A DNA stretch of 64,000 bases from Schizochytrium sp. TIO01 (taxonomy: Eukaryota; Sar; Bigyra; Thraustochytrida; Thraustochytriidae), in assembly GCA_004764695.1 (NCBI GenBank), contig SMSO01000007.1, forward strand, positions 1,991,270 through 2,055,269, read 5' to 3'. The notes under the pieces are model-generated. The model was not told the origin of the DNA. It did no database searches and saw nothing but the letters and a program-made list of their open reading frames with translations. Position 1 is the first letter of the stretch. Every line of letters begins with the position of its first letter. The position numbers were made by a program, and so were the translations under genes. This document shows positions 37,593 through 48,525 of this stretch, piece after piece.

Positions 37593-38390
37593 TTACTTCT
37601 TGGAAGACTTGCGATTAGACTTGTTGTTAGCTTTCGATGGGCTTCGCAGAACTGTTCCCATTGTCATAGAGGATTGGTTAGCATATTTTTCCATACGGAT
37701 ACGCTCAAGGTTCTGTTGAGCCTCTAACTCAGATTTGACATTCTGGTATCGCTGCAGGAGCCTCTCCAAATCCAGTTGTCGCTGTTTCTTTTGCTCTTCG
37801 CGCCCCGTCTCTACACGTTTCATGAGAGCCTCGAGTTCCGACTTCTGTCGCTTCTTGAAACGCTGTTCTTTAAGAAACAAATCTTGTTGTTTACGATTAC
37901 CTAGCTTTTCCAGCTCCCAAGCTTCAAGGTTGTCAGCGCGGGCCTTCATTAAAGCTGCTTGCTGATAGTCCTTCTGCTTAGCAAGAACTTCTTGAATACG
38001 ACGCAAGTTCAGAAGCTCCTTAGAGAACTTAATTCGTTTCTGTGATTCCCCAATGATTTGCTTTTGCCAATCCGCAAGCTCTTGGCGATGCCGGGCTTTC
38101 ATGCTTTCCACAAGACTCTCCGCATGTTCGTCATACTCACGAAACTTTTTATCCCAACAAAGGTTAAACTGCTGAAACTCAAGCATGTGCGCCTCTTCTA
38201 CGCCCAGCCGTTCTGCGATCTGACGAGAACGCAATGCCTCACGGCGTCGATTCTCCTCATGAAGCTTGAGCTCATCGAGACGGTTCTTTGCAATTTCAGC
38301 CTCGACGTACTTTCCTGATCGCTCGCAGTTTTTCCTGTGCTCTTCAAGAATATTCAAGAAATCTTGAACTGCAGTCTCCTCGCTATCCAT
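37593..38390 (-). CDS. Conserved coiled-coil protein, candidate flagellar protein
   Basis: The frame encodes 265 residues, starting at an ATG in good context (AACCATGG) and followed at once by MDSEETAVQDF. The frame is open 16 codons further upstream without another ATG. Almost the whole protein is predicted helical and highly charged: an N-terminal block with the motif GKYVEAEIAKNRLDELK (about 27-43), a central block with RQIAERLGVEEAHMLEFQQF, and a C-terminal block of Arg/Glu/Gln heptads ending in a basic Lys/Ser/Asn tail. The N-terminal and central blocks match, in my memory, an uncharacterised family in flagellated and ciliated protists; I cannot name it. It neighbours a dynein light chain and CCDC39, which supports but does not prove an axonemal role. 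No intron is needed. Confidence 0.85.
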   Translation of the reverse strand: MDSEETAVQDFLNILEEHRKNCERSGKYVEAEIAKNRLDELKLHEENRRREALRSRQIAERLGVEEAHMLEFQQFNLCWDKKFREYDEHAESLVESMKARHRQELADWQKQIIGESQKRIKFSKELLNLRRIQEVLAKQKDYQQAALMKARADNLEAWELEKLGNRKQQDLFLKEQRFKKRQKSELEALMKRVETGREEQKKQRQLDLERLLQRYQNVKSELEAQQNLERIRMEKYANQSSMTMGTVLRSPSKANNKSNRKSSKK

Positions 38391-39316
38391 GGTTCTCAAA
38401 ATAGAGTTGAAGCCAATTCGTACAAAATTGTTTCGCACCAGGTAGCCACCTTTGACTGCCTCTGCGGATACGTATTAGCGTTGATGATACTTCGATCAAT
38501 GCCTAGTTTAGGCAACCTCTGCCAATGAGAAGCGAAACTCCTGCGCCCTCTGAAGCAAACAACTACAAGTATAATATTCTTGATTTTAGCTGAGCTTATG
38601 GAACCTGAAGCTCGCTTGCTTTGCGAGCGCAAGCTAGCGAGCTTTACGCACTGGTAAGCAGAACTCCCTGGTAAGGCGAACTGGCCGAAAGCCTCAAAAG
38701 GTTGTCTAGCTCAGCAGCTGGTGGAGAAGCGAGCTTAGTACCGGCCTGCTTGTCTCCTCACTGAGCCAAGTAGTCTCTGTTTTAGCACGTGCGTGCTCAC
38801 AAATTCAAGCTAATGCAAATAACTCCGCGCTGTACCTCTATGCTGGGAGATAGTTCTCATTTTCAAGATTATCTTCAAGTACACACCCTCGTCTTGATAT
38901 TCCCCTGTAACGGACCGCACCTTTTTCTTGCCTTTTCTCTTTCCAACGTTCCGTGTTTCTCTTAATGCACCTAGAATACAACATACATGTTGATAACAAG
39001 TGTCTATGTGCACAAATAACAAAAGCTAATGTATACCGTGGGAGCAAGTGTCTGCAGATATATTTGTGATAAACGACCACTAACATGAAAGGTCAAATTT
39101 GACAGAGGCCTAAACATTTCCATGAATTTGAGTTCCTTGAGTCTGAATGTGTATACGGGTGTTAGGAAAGTATCTATCAAGAGCATACAACATGTATCAT
39201 CAAGATTAGAGCAACTTGATTTTTTCATCATTGTTTTTTTTTTTTTTTGCAGATAGGCGAATGAAGCACGTCAAATGGTTTATTTTTTAAATTATAGAGA
39301 CATATGATTTTAAAAT
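38391..39316. other. Intergenic region, no gene found
   Basis: This separates the start of the coiled-coil gene from the stop of the dynein light chain gene, both on the minus strand. Short open frames on the minus strand (38810-39231) show no recognisable domain. It should contain the coiled-coil gene promoter and the dynein gene 3' untranslated region. Confidence 0.6.
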
Positions 39317-40253
39317 TTAGTACACCCAAACACCATACGCCACAACAACAGCAAATAAAGACTCCTACACAAGTTGATTTTTTTAAACGAGACGAGTGAG
39401 ATGTTAGTGAATTACTCTCCTTTCAGAATCCTACAAATAGAATAGTCACTTACGTTTGAATATGAAGCAGTTGCTGAGGCATCTGTTTCGGAGTCCCAAA
39501 AGCACCGAGTACCGAAGCTTTCGAAAACAAATTGTATGAAAAGTCATCATCTATTGTTAGATTACACATTAAAACTCTTGATGATCCCATGAAGGATTTC
39601 AAAGTTATGACTTACCGGACTCCTTGACCACGTTTCTCTCCAATCACTGTCTGGACAATAATCTTGTATCTATTAAGGCGAATGTCTGTGTTTTTTTTTG
39701 AGGTCGCAACGTCGATTATATCCCGAAAACTGTCAGTATTTGGTGAGTTTGCGGTATTAAAGTATAAGCATATGCGTGTATATAACAAGACAGGCAGGCC
39801 TCTCTCTGCAGAGGTCTTGAAATTTCATTACTTACCCTTGATGCGACGCTTCACCTCATCAGAGATTTCTTTACACATAGCTGATGACATGTCAGCTTGG
39901 TATTTTTGGTCCTTCAAACGATCCTCCAAGAGTTCCTGAATGATATGCTGTACACGGCTCACAGGAAACCTTCACCGTACCCAAATTGTGCATGTCGTAA
40001 AAAAGAGCAGAAATACTGTTAGTGTCTCATGCTCGTTGCGGAACGCTGCGTAGGCTAGACGCTTTGCTTGCTCTGAACAGCATATTGCATCTCCTCACAC
40101 ATGCCACAACTGTGCTATTGTGCTATTGTGCTATATGCCCAGCGTTGTATAAAAGCAATTGTACCCTGCTTTCTTCACTTACTTCTCCTTGAAAGACACC
40201 GTTGTTTGGTACGTATTTTCGTGCAAAACACGCTTCGTGCGAAGGTCTGCCAT
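39317..40253 (-). CDS. DYNLT2B: Tctex-type dynein light chain (DYNLT2B/TCTEX1D2-like), five exons
   Basis: This gene is spliced and appears only as fragments in single frames. Exons on the minus strand: 40253-40183, 39969-39836, 39685-39616, 39517-39454 and 39364-39317, giving 387 nt and 128 residues. All four introns (213, 150, 98 and 89 bp) begin GTAAGT and end AG, and phases join cleanly. The N-terminal part (FPVSRVQHIIQELLEDRLKD) and the RYKIIVQTVIGE strand, followed by a TRCFWD motif and a final ESLFAVVVAYGV strand, are the hallmark order of the Tctex1 fold. Family members of this class are about 140 residues and serve as light chains of ciliary dyneins, including the retrograde IFT dynein (dynein-2) and possibly inner-arm dyneins. 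It is divergent to CCDC39, with 552 bp between the two start codons. The subclass assignment rests on motif memory, not on a search. Confidence 0.87.
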
Positions 40254-40805
40254 TGTTGAGATTCCGCGGGCACACTGATCCAGCAGCCTTCTCAGTCAGC
40301 GACCCACTCACCCCAAAGCAATCCCACTTTGTTCGAGCTTGCTCTTTTGCCCTCTCCCCAATCCCTTCGCCTTGTCATGTAGCTGTCAACGGTAGCCTTG
40401 TTGCCCCGTATTAAACGCTATTAGTTTTGAATTTAAGGTATCTGGTGCTATTTACTGTAACGGCTCTGCTGATCGATTTTAGTGCTTTATAAGTGGAAAG
40501 TTTAAGGTGAATTAAAATGACGATCTCAACGGATAGAATTATAACGTGAGAGGCAATAACATATGTCATGTAAATAAAGAGAGAACGTGTGCATTATTTT
40601 TTGACAGTATAATTATCCATCCTCTGTAGTTGGCATAGCTTGCATTTTACCAGAACCACTCTAGACCTGCAGCGGCAGCAGAGCAAGCCGCAGCTCGTCT
40701 ATCTTGACGAGGTAGTGCGGGCATCATTTTGGTACGAAGTGCAAGCGCACTATCCGTGGAGATCACCCAGAATTGATCTCGTGAAGCATCGATCCGTAAA
40801 GAAAG
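40254..40805. promoter_or_regulatory. Divergent promoter region between two flagellar genes
   Basis: A 552-bp gap separates the start codons of the dynein light chain (-) and CCDC39 (+). No open frame of interest lies in it. I looked for an RFX-type X-box and saw only an isolated half-like GTTGCC at about 40389-40394, which is not enough to call a site. Shared regulation is inferred from position and function only. Confidence 0.45.
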
Positions 40806-43681
40806 ATGGCTGATGACAACGATGCTCCCGAGTATGAAGTCGAAGAATTTCCTGACGATGACCAGAGAAAAAAGCAGATCACATTCCAACACGATGATCA
40901 ATTTGAGTCTAAAGGCGAGTCTGATGATGAGAACCTCGCAGATAATGACGATGATGAGAATGACAACTTTGAGCAAACAGGCCCTTCACGGTGGGTAGGT
41001 GCTTCTGAAGAAGGTTACACAGACGAGAATCTGCAGGACGAAGAAGACGAAGAAGATGATGAGTCCTCTCGCAATGTACCTCTCTTTGCGAATCGGGAGA
41101 ACCGCGAGCTTCACAAACGTATCAGCGAGCTTGAGCTTGAGTTAGAAAAGCCCAAGAGCGCTTAGACGAGCATGAAGAACGACGACGCGCGATGGCTGAA
41201 CACGTCAAAAGTGTCGAACAAGAGTTTCGTCACACTCAGCAACTTTTAGAAGCCAAGCAAAAGGAGCTTAGTACTGAGAAGCATATGGAGCAGATGGCAA
41301 AGCGAGATGCAGCTCGTGTGAAGATGGATATTCAAAAAACAGATGTCACCAAGGATGAATTACAAAGCCAACTGAGTTCAGTTCAGAATGAAATCTTCAA
41401 GGGAAATGATCTCATGGATAAGTTTAAGGTGGACATGAATTTCAACCAAGACGAGCTAGAACAGTGGACACTAGCCATGACGCAGAACGAGGATGATAAA
41501 AACGCATATGAGCAATACATGAAGGCAGATGACGCTAAAACTAAGGAACTCAACTTCACCATCGAGAAGCTTACGATGGAGCTTCAGGAAAAACGAAAAC
41601 TTCTCGATGAGGAAGTTACAGAAACCCAGGCAAAGCAAATCGAACTTGACAAGACTGCCGAAGAGTTCCGCGCTCGGCATCGCGAACGTCAAGAGGTAAT
41701 TCATCAGTGGCAGAGTGCAATTTCGCAGGTTAAAATGCGTGATCAAGATATACAAAAGGCTGGCGAGACATTTGGCGTGAGTAAGGACAATCTTCGGAAA
41801 GCCCGCAAAGATCTTGATGCTGAAAAGACTCGTCTGGAAGCACTCGAAACAGACTGTCAGGATATGGAAACACAATCTCAGCTTGTTGATCGCATTCTTC
41901 AAAAGAAACGAAATGAAGAGGTTGACGTGAAAGAGCGTGTGGAAAATTTCCGTGCGGAAGTGGAGTTGCGTAAAACTGAGGTGACAAAGGCTTCTCAAGA
42001 GGTTCAAACAGAGCGTCAAAAGGTTGTCAACGCAAAGGTTGCAATCGACGAGGCTACAGCAAAACTAAGTGCTGCGAGAGAGAGACTTGAAGTATCTCAA
42101 AAGTCGCAGGATGACGCCCGCAACGATACTTCCACAGCTGAACTGAGCGCAAGTGCTGCAGAAAAAGTTTTGCATACTCGAGAGGCTGAGCTCAAAGCAA
42201 TTGAGCAGCGCGTTAGTCAGCTCAAGGATCTTGTATTTCGTGAGTCCGAAGCTTTGTTCCAGAACAGACAACGTGAAGCCAACCTCTTGGCCCAGATTTC
42301 TGGTGCGCAAGCTACAGGGAAAAATTTGTCTCATGAAATTTTGCGGCTAGATGAGGAGTCCCTACGCCAGAAGGAGCTTGTTTATAACGCCGAATTTCAG
42401 ATTCAACAACTTGAACGACGCGTAGCTCGGGCCAAGGGAATTCGTAGCGATGATGAAAAGAAGGCTTTGAACAAGCGTATTGCAGAGTGCCAGAGTGAGC
42501 TTGAAAGCGCACAAAGCCAGAACACAATGTTACTTACTCAAGTTAAAAATCTGGAGGATGAGTTGCGTGCGACCAAACGAGCAGCAGCTAGTGCAAAGGA
42601 ACAACGTAAAGAGCTATCTGGGCGTATTCATGAGCTGAAATTGGAAAACAGCAGTGCCGAGAGCAGCCTTCAGAGTATCATGAAACAGAAGGAAGAAGCC
42701 ATGGTTAATCATGACTTGATGAAATTGCAGGTGAAGGGTCTGCGTGATCAGCTCAATGAACGTGCAGATAAGGTTTACGGTCTCGAGAATCGCAAGTTTC
42801 AGCTTGAGATGAGTATGCAAGAGCGCAAGAAAGAGATTCAGGTTCACTCGGACATGCAACGCGCACGCGCTAAGCTCGCTGAGGAGGAACGACATAAGCT
42901 CGCAATGGAAGCAAAGGATTGTAAAATGCGAGTTGATAAGCTCGAGAAGAAGTTTGCTACCATTGCCAAGTCTACAATCATTGGTGAGGATGGCAAAGAA
43001 CAGTCGCAAGCTTATTTTGTAATTGCTGCAGCCCAGAGGCGCGAGGAATTGCAACGTGAGGGTGATGAGCTCGATGCCAATATTCGCAAGGCGACTCGTG
43101 AAATTCGCGCTTTGGAAGAGACACTTGCAGATATTAACAACATCAATTCCAAACAACGCACAGCTGCTCATCGTGCAGATCCCAAATCTCAAGATGCTGC
43201 AGAGTTAAAGCGCATCTTTCGCGAGTCTGAGGCTGCCCGTGATACCGCTTTTAAGAAAAAGAAAGAACTTCAGCGTTTGATCAATGATCTTAACGAAGAT
43301 AAACGTAGGGTGGAGCAACTACAAGAGCAGACTAAGGTGGCCGCCGAGAACCGCACACATCTCGAGCAAGCTCATACCCAGGCGCTTGGTGAAGTAGATC
43401 AACAGCAGGCTCTTCTTGATCGAGCAAATGCCAAACTCCGTGAGCATCGTTATCAACACCGGGAAGCTCTCGGCATCCCTCGCGATCAGGAGTCTGTGCA
43501 TGAAACCTTATTCAAGTCCGAGTTGCTAAACCAGACAAGGGACAGTGTGCTGTACACCCTTGGTCAACTCACCAAGGAGTTTCCTGAGATGGAGGATGAT
43601 CTTCTTCTTCACCTTGGCCGATTTGGACTGACCATTCCAAGTATGCCACCTGAAACACCCGCTGCAGCCATGCATGGATAG
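40806..43681 (+). CDS. CCDC39: CCDC39/FAP59 axonemal ruler protein, frame broken by one missing base
   Basis: CCDC39 pairs with CCDC40 to set the 96-nm repeat of the axoneme and position inner dynein arms and the nexin-dynein regulatory complex. The gene starts at an ATG in good context with an acidic extension of about 95 residues. At about 41146-41150 the frame is one base short: the first frame stops at 41163 after 119 codons, while the adjoining frame continues the same coiled coil without interruption (KAQERLDEHEERRR, then MAEHVKSV) to 43681. Counting one extra base gives about 958 residues, close to human CCDC39 (about 940). Conserved blocks include a VTETQAKQIELDKTAEEFR stretch (about residues 270-290) and QAYFVIAAAQRREELQREGD (about 733-752). 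The C-terminal Ser-rich tail of animal proteins is lacking. The site lies in a run of four A, so an assembly or sequencing error is the simplest explanation. Confidence 0.92.
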
Positions 43682-44311
43682 ATGAACACAATTGTACACG
43701 CACATTTCTAGCTTGCATAAATAGAAGTGAGTGAGGTTGGAAATCGTTGTATCTATTCTTCTTGTTCTTATAATATGTGTTAATGTTAGTCGTTAAAAAA
43801 AAGCATTGAATTTATATTACAACAGATATATTGCAATTTTGTATTGTTTCGCATAGCCTTTCACAGATTCATAGTACTCTGAAGCGACTAAACCTGTTCA
43901 TGTCTACTCTCTCTCTCTCAGCAAAGTCGTTTGCTTGAAAGGTTTGCACTATTCAGGTATTCGAAAGTATGTGCTGTGGCTAGAGGCCTTAATTGCTATA
44001 TAGTTTGGAGCTTTCTAGTGCCAGTAGCACTATATTCGTTCGCACTCCATCAAAACCTAGATTATCGTATTTTCACTGCCACACAGAGTCAAGAGAATGT
44101 TTGATTTATCATACATACAAATGGCATGCCGGAAAGCTCATGTCTGTCTATCATGACTATAACGTCGAATGATTTCCACAGCTCCATAATTATGTCAATG
44201 TTAGTGGGTTGCTCCAACATCTATATCTCTTCTGCAGTCCAGGTCAATTGAAGATCTAAGCCGAATGTCAAGGGAGGCTATTTTGTTTGCACTGAGTACT
44301 AGAGAGTTGCG
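43682..44311. other. Intergenic region, 3' ends of convergent genes
   Basis: This lies between the CCDC39 stop (+) and the stop of the small hypothetical gene (-). It is AT-rich with no open frame of note. Confidence 0.6.
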
Positions 44312-44818
44312 TTAGCCAAGTCTAGTATGATGGAAGTCAATATCAATCTTTGTCGCCATGTTGGGCAAGATGTCTTTGCGTACTTCAAGTTTAGCAATTC
44401 GGGCGTGGTCCTTGCTCTCTCTTGTCGACGGTCTCCCACCAATAGTGCAGCCTGGATAGGCAGTGCCACGCGCCAGAGCACGGCCTAAAGACTTTCCATG
44501 CTCGCTTGCGAGGTGTTTTTCATACATGATCACTGGTGGTTCTATTTCAGTCGCTCGTTTATGAGCCATCTTCTGCACGAGGCGCCGATGAAGTCGAATA
44601 GCATTAGCTTTGCTAGCCTTTTTCTGTGTTGTTTGCGGGTCTTCGAACCATCTGTCCATAGTTGATTCATTGAAAGCCTTAACGCTAGGCCAAGTCCTTT
44701 TGCCAAACGGAGGCGGTACTCTGCCATCACAGCTACCCTGCCATCCTCCTTCCGATTGCGTCCCACTTGAAAGGTGCAGCAGCTCTAGCAGTGAGCTCTT
44801 GTCTATCGACGACGCCAT
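44312..44818 (-). CDS. Hypothetical protein, 168 residues
   Basis: The open frame runs from an upstream codon, but the ATG at 44818 (MASSIDKSSLLELLHL) is the likely start. The product is basic, with balanced composition, no signal peptide and no membrane segment. A central stretch (PFGKRTWPSVKAFNESTMDR) and a helical basic stretch rich in Lys, Arg and Ala follow, then PPVIMYEKH and an ending HHTRLG. Codon use looks like neighbouring genes, not like the repeat-derived frames. I do not recognise the family. It is convergent with CCDC39, which is weak grounds for guessing a flagellar role. It could also be a lineage-specific protein or one exon of a longer gene. Confidence 0.5.
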   Translation of the reverse strand: MASSIDKSSLLELLHLSSGTQSEGGWQGSCDGRVPPPFGKRTWPSVKAFNESTMDRWFEDPQTTQKKASKANAIRLHRRLVQKMAHKRATEIEPPVIMYEKHLASEHGKSLGRALARGTAYPGCTIGGRPSTRESKDHARIAKLEVRKDILPNMATKIDIDFHHTRLG

Positions 44819-46481
44819 CTTCCGTACCAGACCGCACTCAAGCCGATGAGCTGTCACTTCCCAAGCAAGCTTTCCTTTCCCAGACCTTAAGCACAAAAAC
44901 AATATTTGCCTGCTTATTGTCGTCTTTCATTCACTTTTCCAACTTAGCTCCTCTGCCGCTCCTTTATATAGGCCAGATTAGCAAACCTCCCGCGCCGTCA
45001 ACTCCGCGCTCGCAAATTTGCTCACAAGTCGTCATCCGTGACCAGATATTATTGCAGCGCAACCCATTTCCTCGCACACCTTGACTTTCAAATACTCTAG
45101 TTCTGGTATTTAGGCGCACCCAATAGCCAGAAGTATCTACATCCACCAGAACCAGCGGAGCACGACCGGCTCCGATGTTTAGCAGTACAGCCTAGGGTCG
45201 CCTAGCACGATGCCTCCTCTCAATATGCAGGCGTTCACAATTGATATGATGAAGAATGAGGTCACAATAGAATTTGATTTTAATTCAACAAGCTCACTCG
45301 AGTAAGTTAATTATAGAAGAAACGACCGAAGGCGGGCGCCTTTGGCAGAGAAAACGGTAAACACGTAGGTACTAACACCACACTAATGTGAAGTAGTACG
45401 AACGAAGGCAATCTCTGAAAAAGGAAGAGATGGGCAGCGATTGATTCACATGCCAAAAATGTAAATTGTATAGTTAATGTGTTCTTTTAAAATAATAATT
45501 TATTTATTTGTGTATTTAAAGAATAATAAATGGTAGTAAAATTAATATAATAAGCCAAAGCAGTCACTTGTTGAGTTGTTGTTACCCAAGTCGCTGAAAG
45601 ATTTTAGTTTATTACCCTTGACTAGTGAGAGTGAATGACTCGTTGGTAGTACTATTACGATGATTTAACTATATAGTTCATCGATTTGCAGAGAAATAGA
45701 GAAAATGCAGGGCATGGCCTCAAACGTCAGTCAGCCGGTCCGGTTCGGGAGAGGAATTCTGACGTTGGCGGCACGTTAAGCGCTGATGCTGCCGCCTCTT
45801 CATCGTTCTAACGTAGATGCACTACATGGAACCAGCGGAAGCCGATGGAGCGAAAGAGTGCCCAGAAGAAGGGCCACTGACACGTAAAATAACTTGGAGG
45901 ACATAATAGGTCATAAATACACAAACTCGGCACTTCTTCGAATTCTCCAAGGCCATGATCAACAATCAATCAATCAATCAATATATATCGGAAAAATTAG
46001 AGCGTATTCCTTTAGAGTCAAAGTCATTCAAGGGTCACATTTGGGGGAATCATTAAGATTAAAGGCGCATTGGCAAGGGAAATAGACAAACCGCGATGAT
46101 CTTTGGGTCCACAGCTGAGCTGCTAGTTTTTCCATTAGGCAGCTGTGTTATATATTCTGACTTCATCAATTATTGTTTTTTAAGTTGAGCTTTATTGCTT
46201 TTTTTACTTTTCATTATTTTTTAATTAAATATTTTAAACCAATGAAAGAAAAACAGGCGCCTACAGTGAGAAGATGAAGAAGCCGGAGAGGCTTGGAGCG
46301 AGCGCGTGACCGGGCCAAAAAGGGGTCTGCAAGTAGAGAATGCGCGTATACTTCACTTGCGACACAGTAGGGAAAGGTATACTCCACTGTAGCTTCGAAA
46401 GACCCGGCGCTCTCGTGCCGGCGAAAAAGGCTTTTCGAAGAGACGATGTTTATGATGCGTAGACGGCACTGCGAAGGACAA

Positions 46482-46517
46482 TTTGTTTGTTTGTTTGTTT
46501 GTTTGTTTGTTTGTTTG
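46482..46517. repeat. (TTTG)n microsatellite
   Basis: Nine TTTG units in the smaller repeat patch. Confidence 0.9.
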
Positions 46518-47059
46518 CCGCATAGATTCTTGCGAAGGAAGGCCTCGGCAGCACGCTCCCGCCCGGGTCGAGGTGCGCAACCTCATGCAGGCACGCCAGG
46601 TTTCGCCCGCCACGAAGGCTTGGTGAGTGATTGCTGGGCTCGTAGTATTTCGAGGTCCCACGCGGAGATCGGACACCCCTGAGAGTGATTGAAGTAATTA
46701 ATGAAAACCATCGCCATGAGAACTAAAGTTAAGTGCGATGAATGATGCGCTTTTGCAGCGATTGATTGGTGCGATTGAAGAAGAAATAGCGAGTGATCGA
46801 AAGCGATGAGGTAGGAAAGCTTACCATCAGCAGAGATGACGGTGATCGTGATTGCGGTGGCGATGATGATGTTGCTCTGGTGATTGATGACGATGGTGGT
46901 GGTCGTGGAGGTGGTGATGGTGACCCAGGTGCCTGCCTGCCTGGGATTGCCGTTTCCCGTTGCCACAACAGGATGGATGATCTAGCTAGCTAGCCTCTGG
47001 AGCCCATGGAGTTCTCGCCTGCTTGGCTTTGGTTGTGGGTTGCTTGTTCGTTTGGGTTG

Positions 47060-47115
47060 GTTGTTTGTTTGTTTGGTTGGTTGTTTGTTTGTTTGTTTGT
47101 TTGTTTGTTTGTTTA
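47060..47115. repeat. TTTG/TTGG array
   Basis: TTTG units mixed with TTGG variants, imperfect at its left edge from about 47037. Confidence 0.85.
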
Positions 47116-48525
47116 TTTGGGTGTTTGGGTGTTCGTAGCTGAGTCGTGATTCTTGCTTTCAGGCAATCTTGGAAAGACAAGTTCTCGTCACAGTTGAATG
47201 ACTGACTGAGCAAAGGCATTCTCGCCGCCGTCGAGTCAATCAGGGCAAGCAATGAATTGTGCATATCATCCAGATTCGCCCAGTCGATCAAAGGGTGCTC
47301 GTAAGCAGCCCACCACGGCGATCGATCGGCCGATTGTTCTTAAGTTTGCTTGCTTGCTGGCAATTGCTTCAAGAGCAAAATTGCGCCAATGAGAAAACGG
47401 AGGAAGACACGCTCCTTCGCATCGGCGCATCAAGATAAACATGCAATTTGGGGCCGTTTTTAAGGAGAGAATCAATCAACATAGGAAATCGCTCTCACTC
47501 ACTGACTCCCTGACGCACTCGCTCACTCGCTCACTCGCTCAGTTCAAGCACACTCACTCACTCACTCACTCACTGACGTACTGCGAAGGCAGCAAGCAAG
47601 CTAGCTAGCTTGCTAGCTGCTAGCTGGCTTCATCACGCGCTCGTGAATGGAGCCGCGATGAAGGGATCGCTCGATGGCCTCTGCGAGAAAAAAGCAGAAG
47701 CAATCTAGGCCGGCGAGGAGACAGTTTTGCAGGTTTCTCTGATTTCTTTCTTTCAATTGACTGCAGTCGGTCACAGTGCCATGTTTTCGTATTCTGTGGC
47801 CGTATTCCTTCCATTCTTTGGTGTTCTTCTGCTTGAGCAGAGTATTTTTGTTTTGTTTTATTTTGTTTTAATTGAAGTGTATTTTGTTTTGTTTTGTTTT
47901 GTTTTATTTTGCGTTGATTTGATGTCTTCTTGCATGATAGACAGGTCTTCAATGTTTTTCTGTATTTTTCTGTATGATGACGGGAGACAGACTGAGAATC
48001 AGGAAACCAACATCTTCTGCGTTTAAATGGCAAGCGGCAAGACGCGTTGCGAAAAAGGAAAACTGCACGATCAATTGGCTTTTGGCTTTCCTGCTGATTG
48101 ATGATGTGCACTTGACTTATACGAGACAGGTGCATGCATGGAAAGCTGGAAGGAAAGGAGACGTTGGCGCTTATAGCGCGATGGATGATCTGTCAGATCT
48201 TCACGTTGTTACCTTTTTTTCTACATTTTCTTTTCACTTTCTTTCTTTCTTTCTTTCTTTTTTTTTAAATGTAAAATATTCATCACATCGGCACTACTCC
48301 GACTACTAAAAACATTAGTATGATATGTTATGGTGGCTCGTGCAGACTTTGGTTGTCTTCGAGCTCGGCATAATCGAAAGGTGCCCAAGGCAGGCAGACA
48401 GGCAGCCAGCTTGATCGTTCACTCGCTCATCGCAAGTTCGTTCTCGTACGTGCGCGGGAAGGTACTACTATTGATTCTCTCAGGCCTTCGGTCCCGTTAC
48501 TTCGCTCTCGTGGTTTTTCACAAAG

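Larger units (their letters stand above)
44819..48525. other. Second repeat-rich, gene-poor patch
   Basis: Tetranucleotide arrays return here: AATC (45963-45982), TTTG (46482-46517 and 47060-47115), CACT/CTCG (47492-47577), TTTTG-like (about 47848-47912) and TTTC (about 48238-48259). There is also TAGC/CTAG-type sequence at 46981-46993 and 47600-47628. GA/TG-rich low-complexity DNA lies at about 46830-46930. No gene is supported. Confidence 0.6.

Noticed and set aside
41140-41170. Programmed -1 ribosomal frameshift in CCDC39
   Set aside because: The site has no X-XXY-YYZ slippery heptamer and no obvious downstream structure. CCDC39 has no known frameshifting. A one-base deletion or error is simpler.
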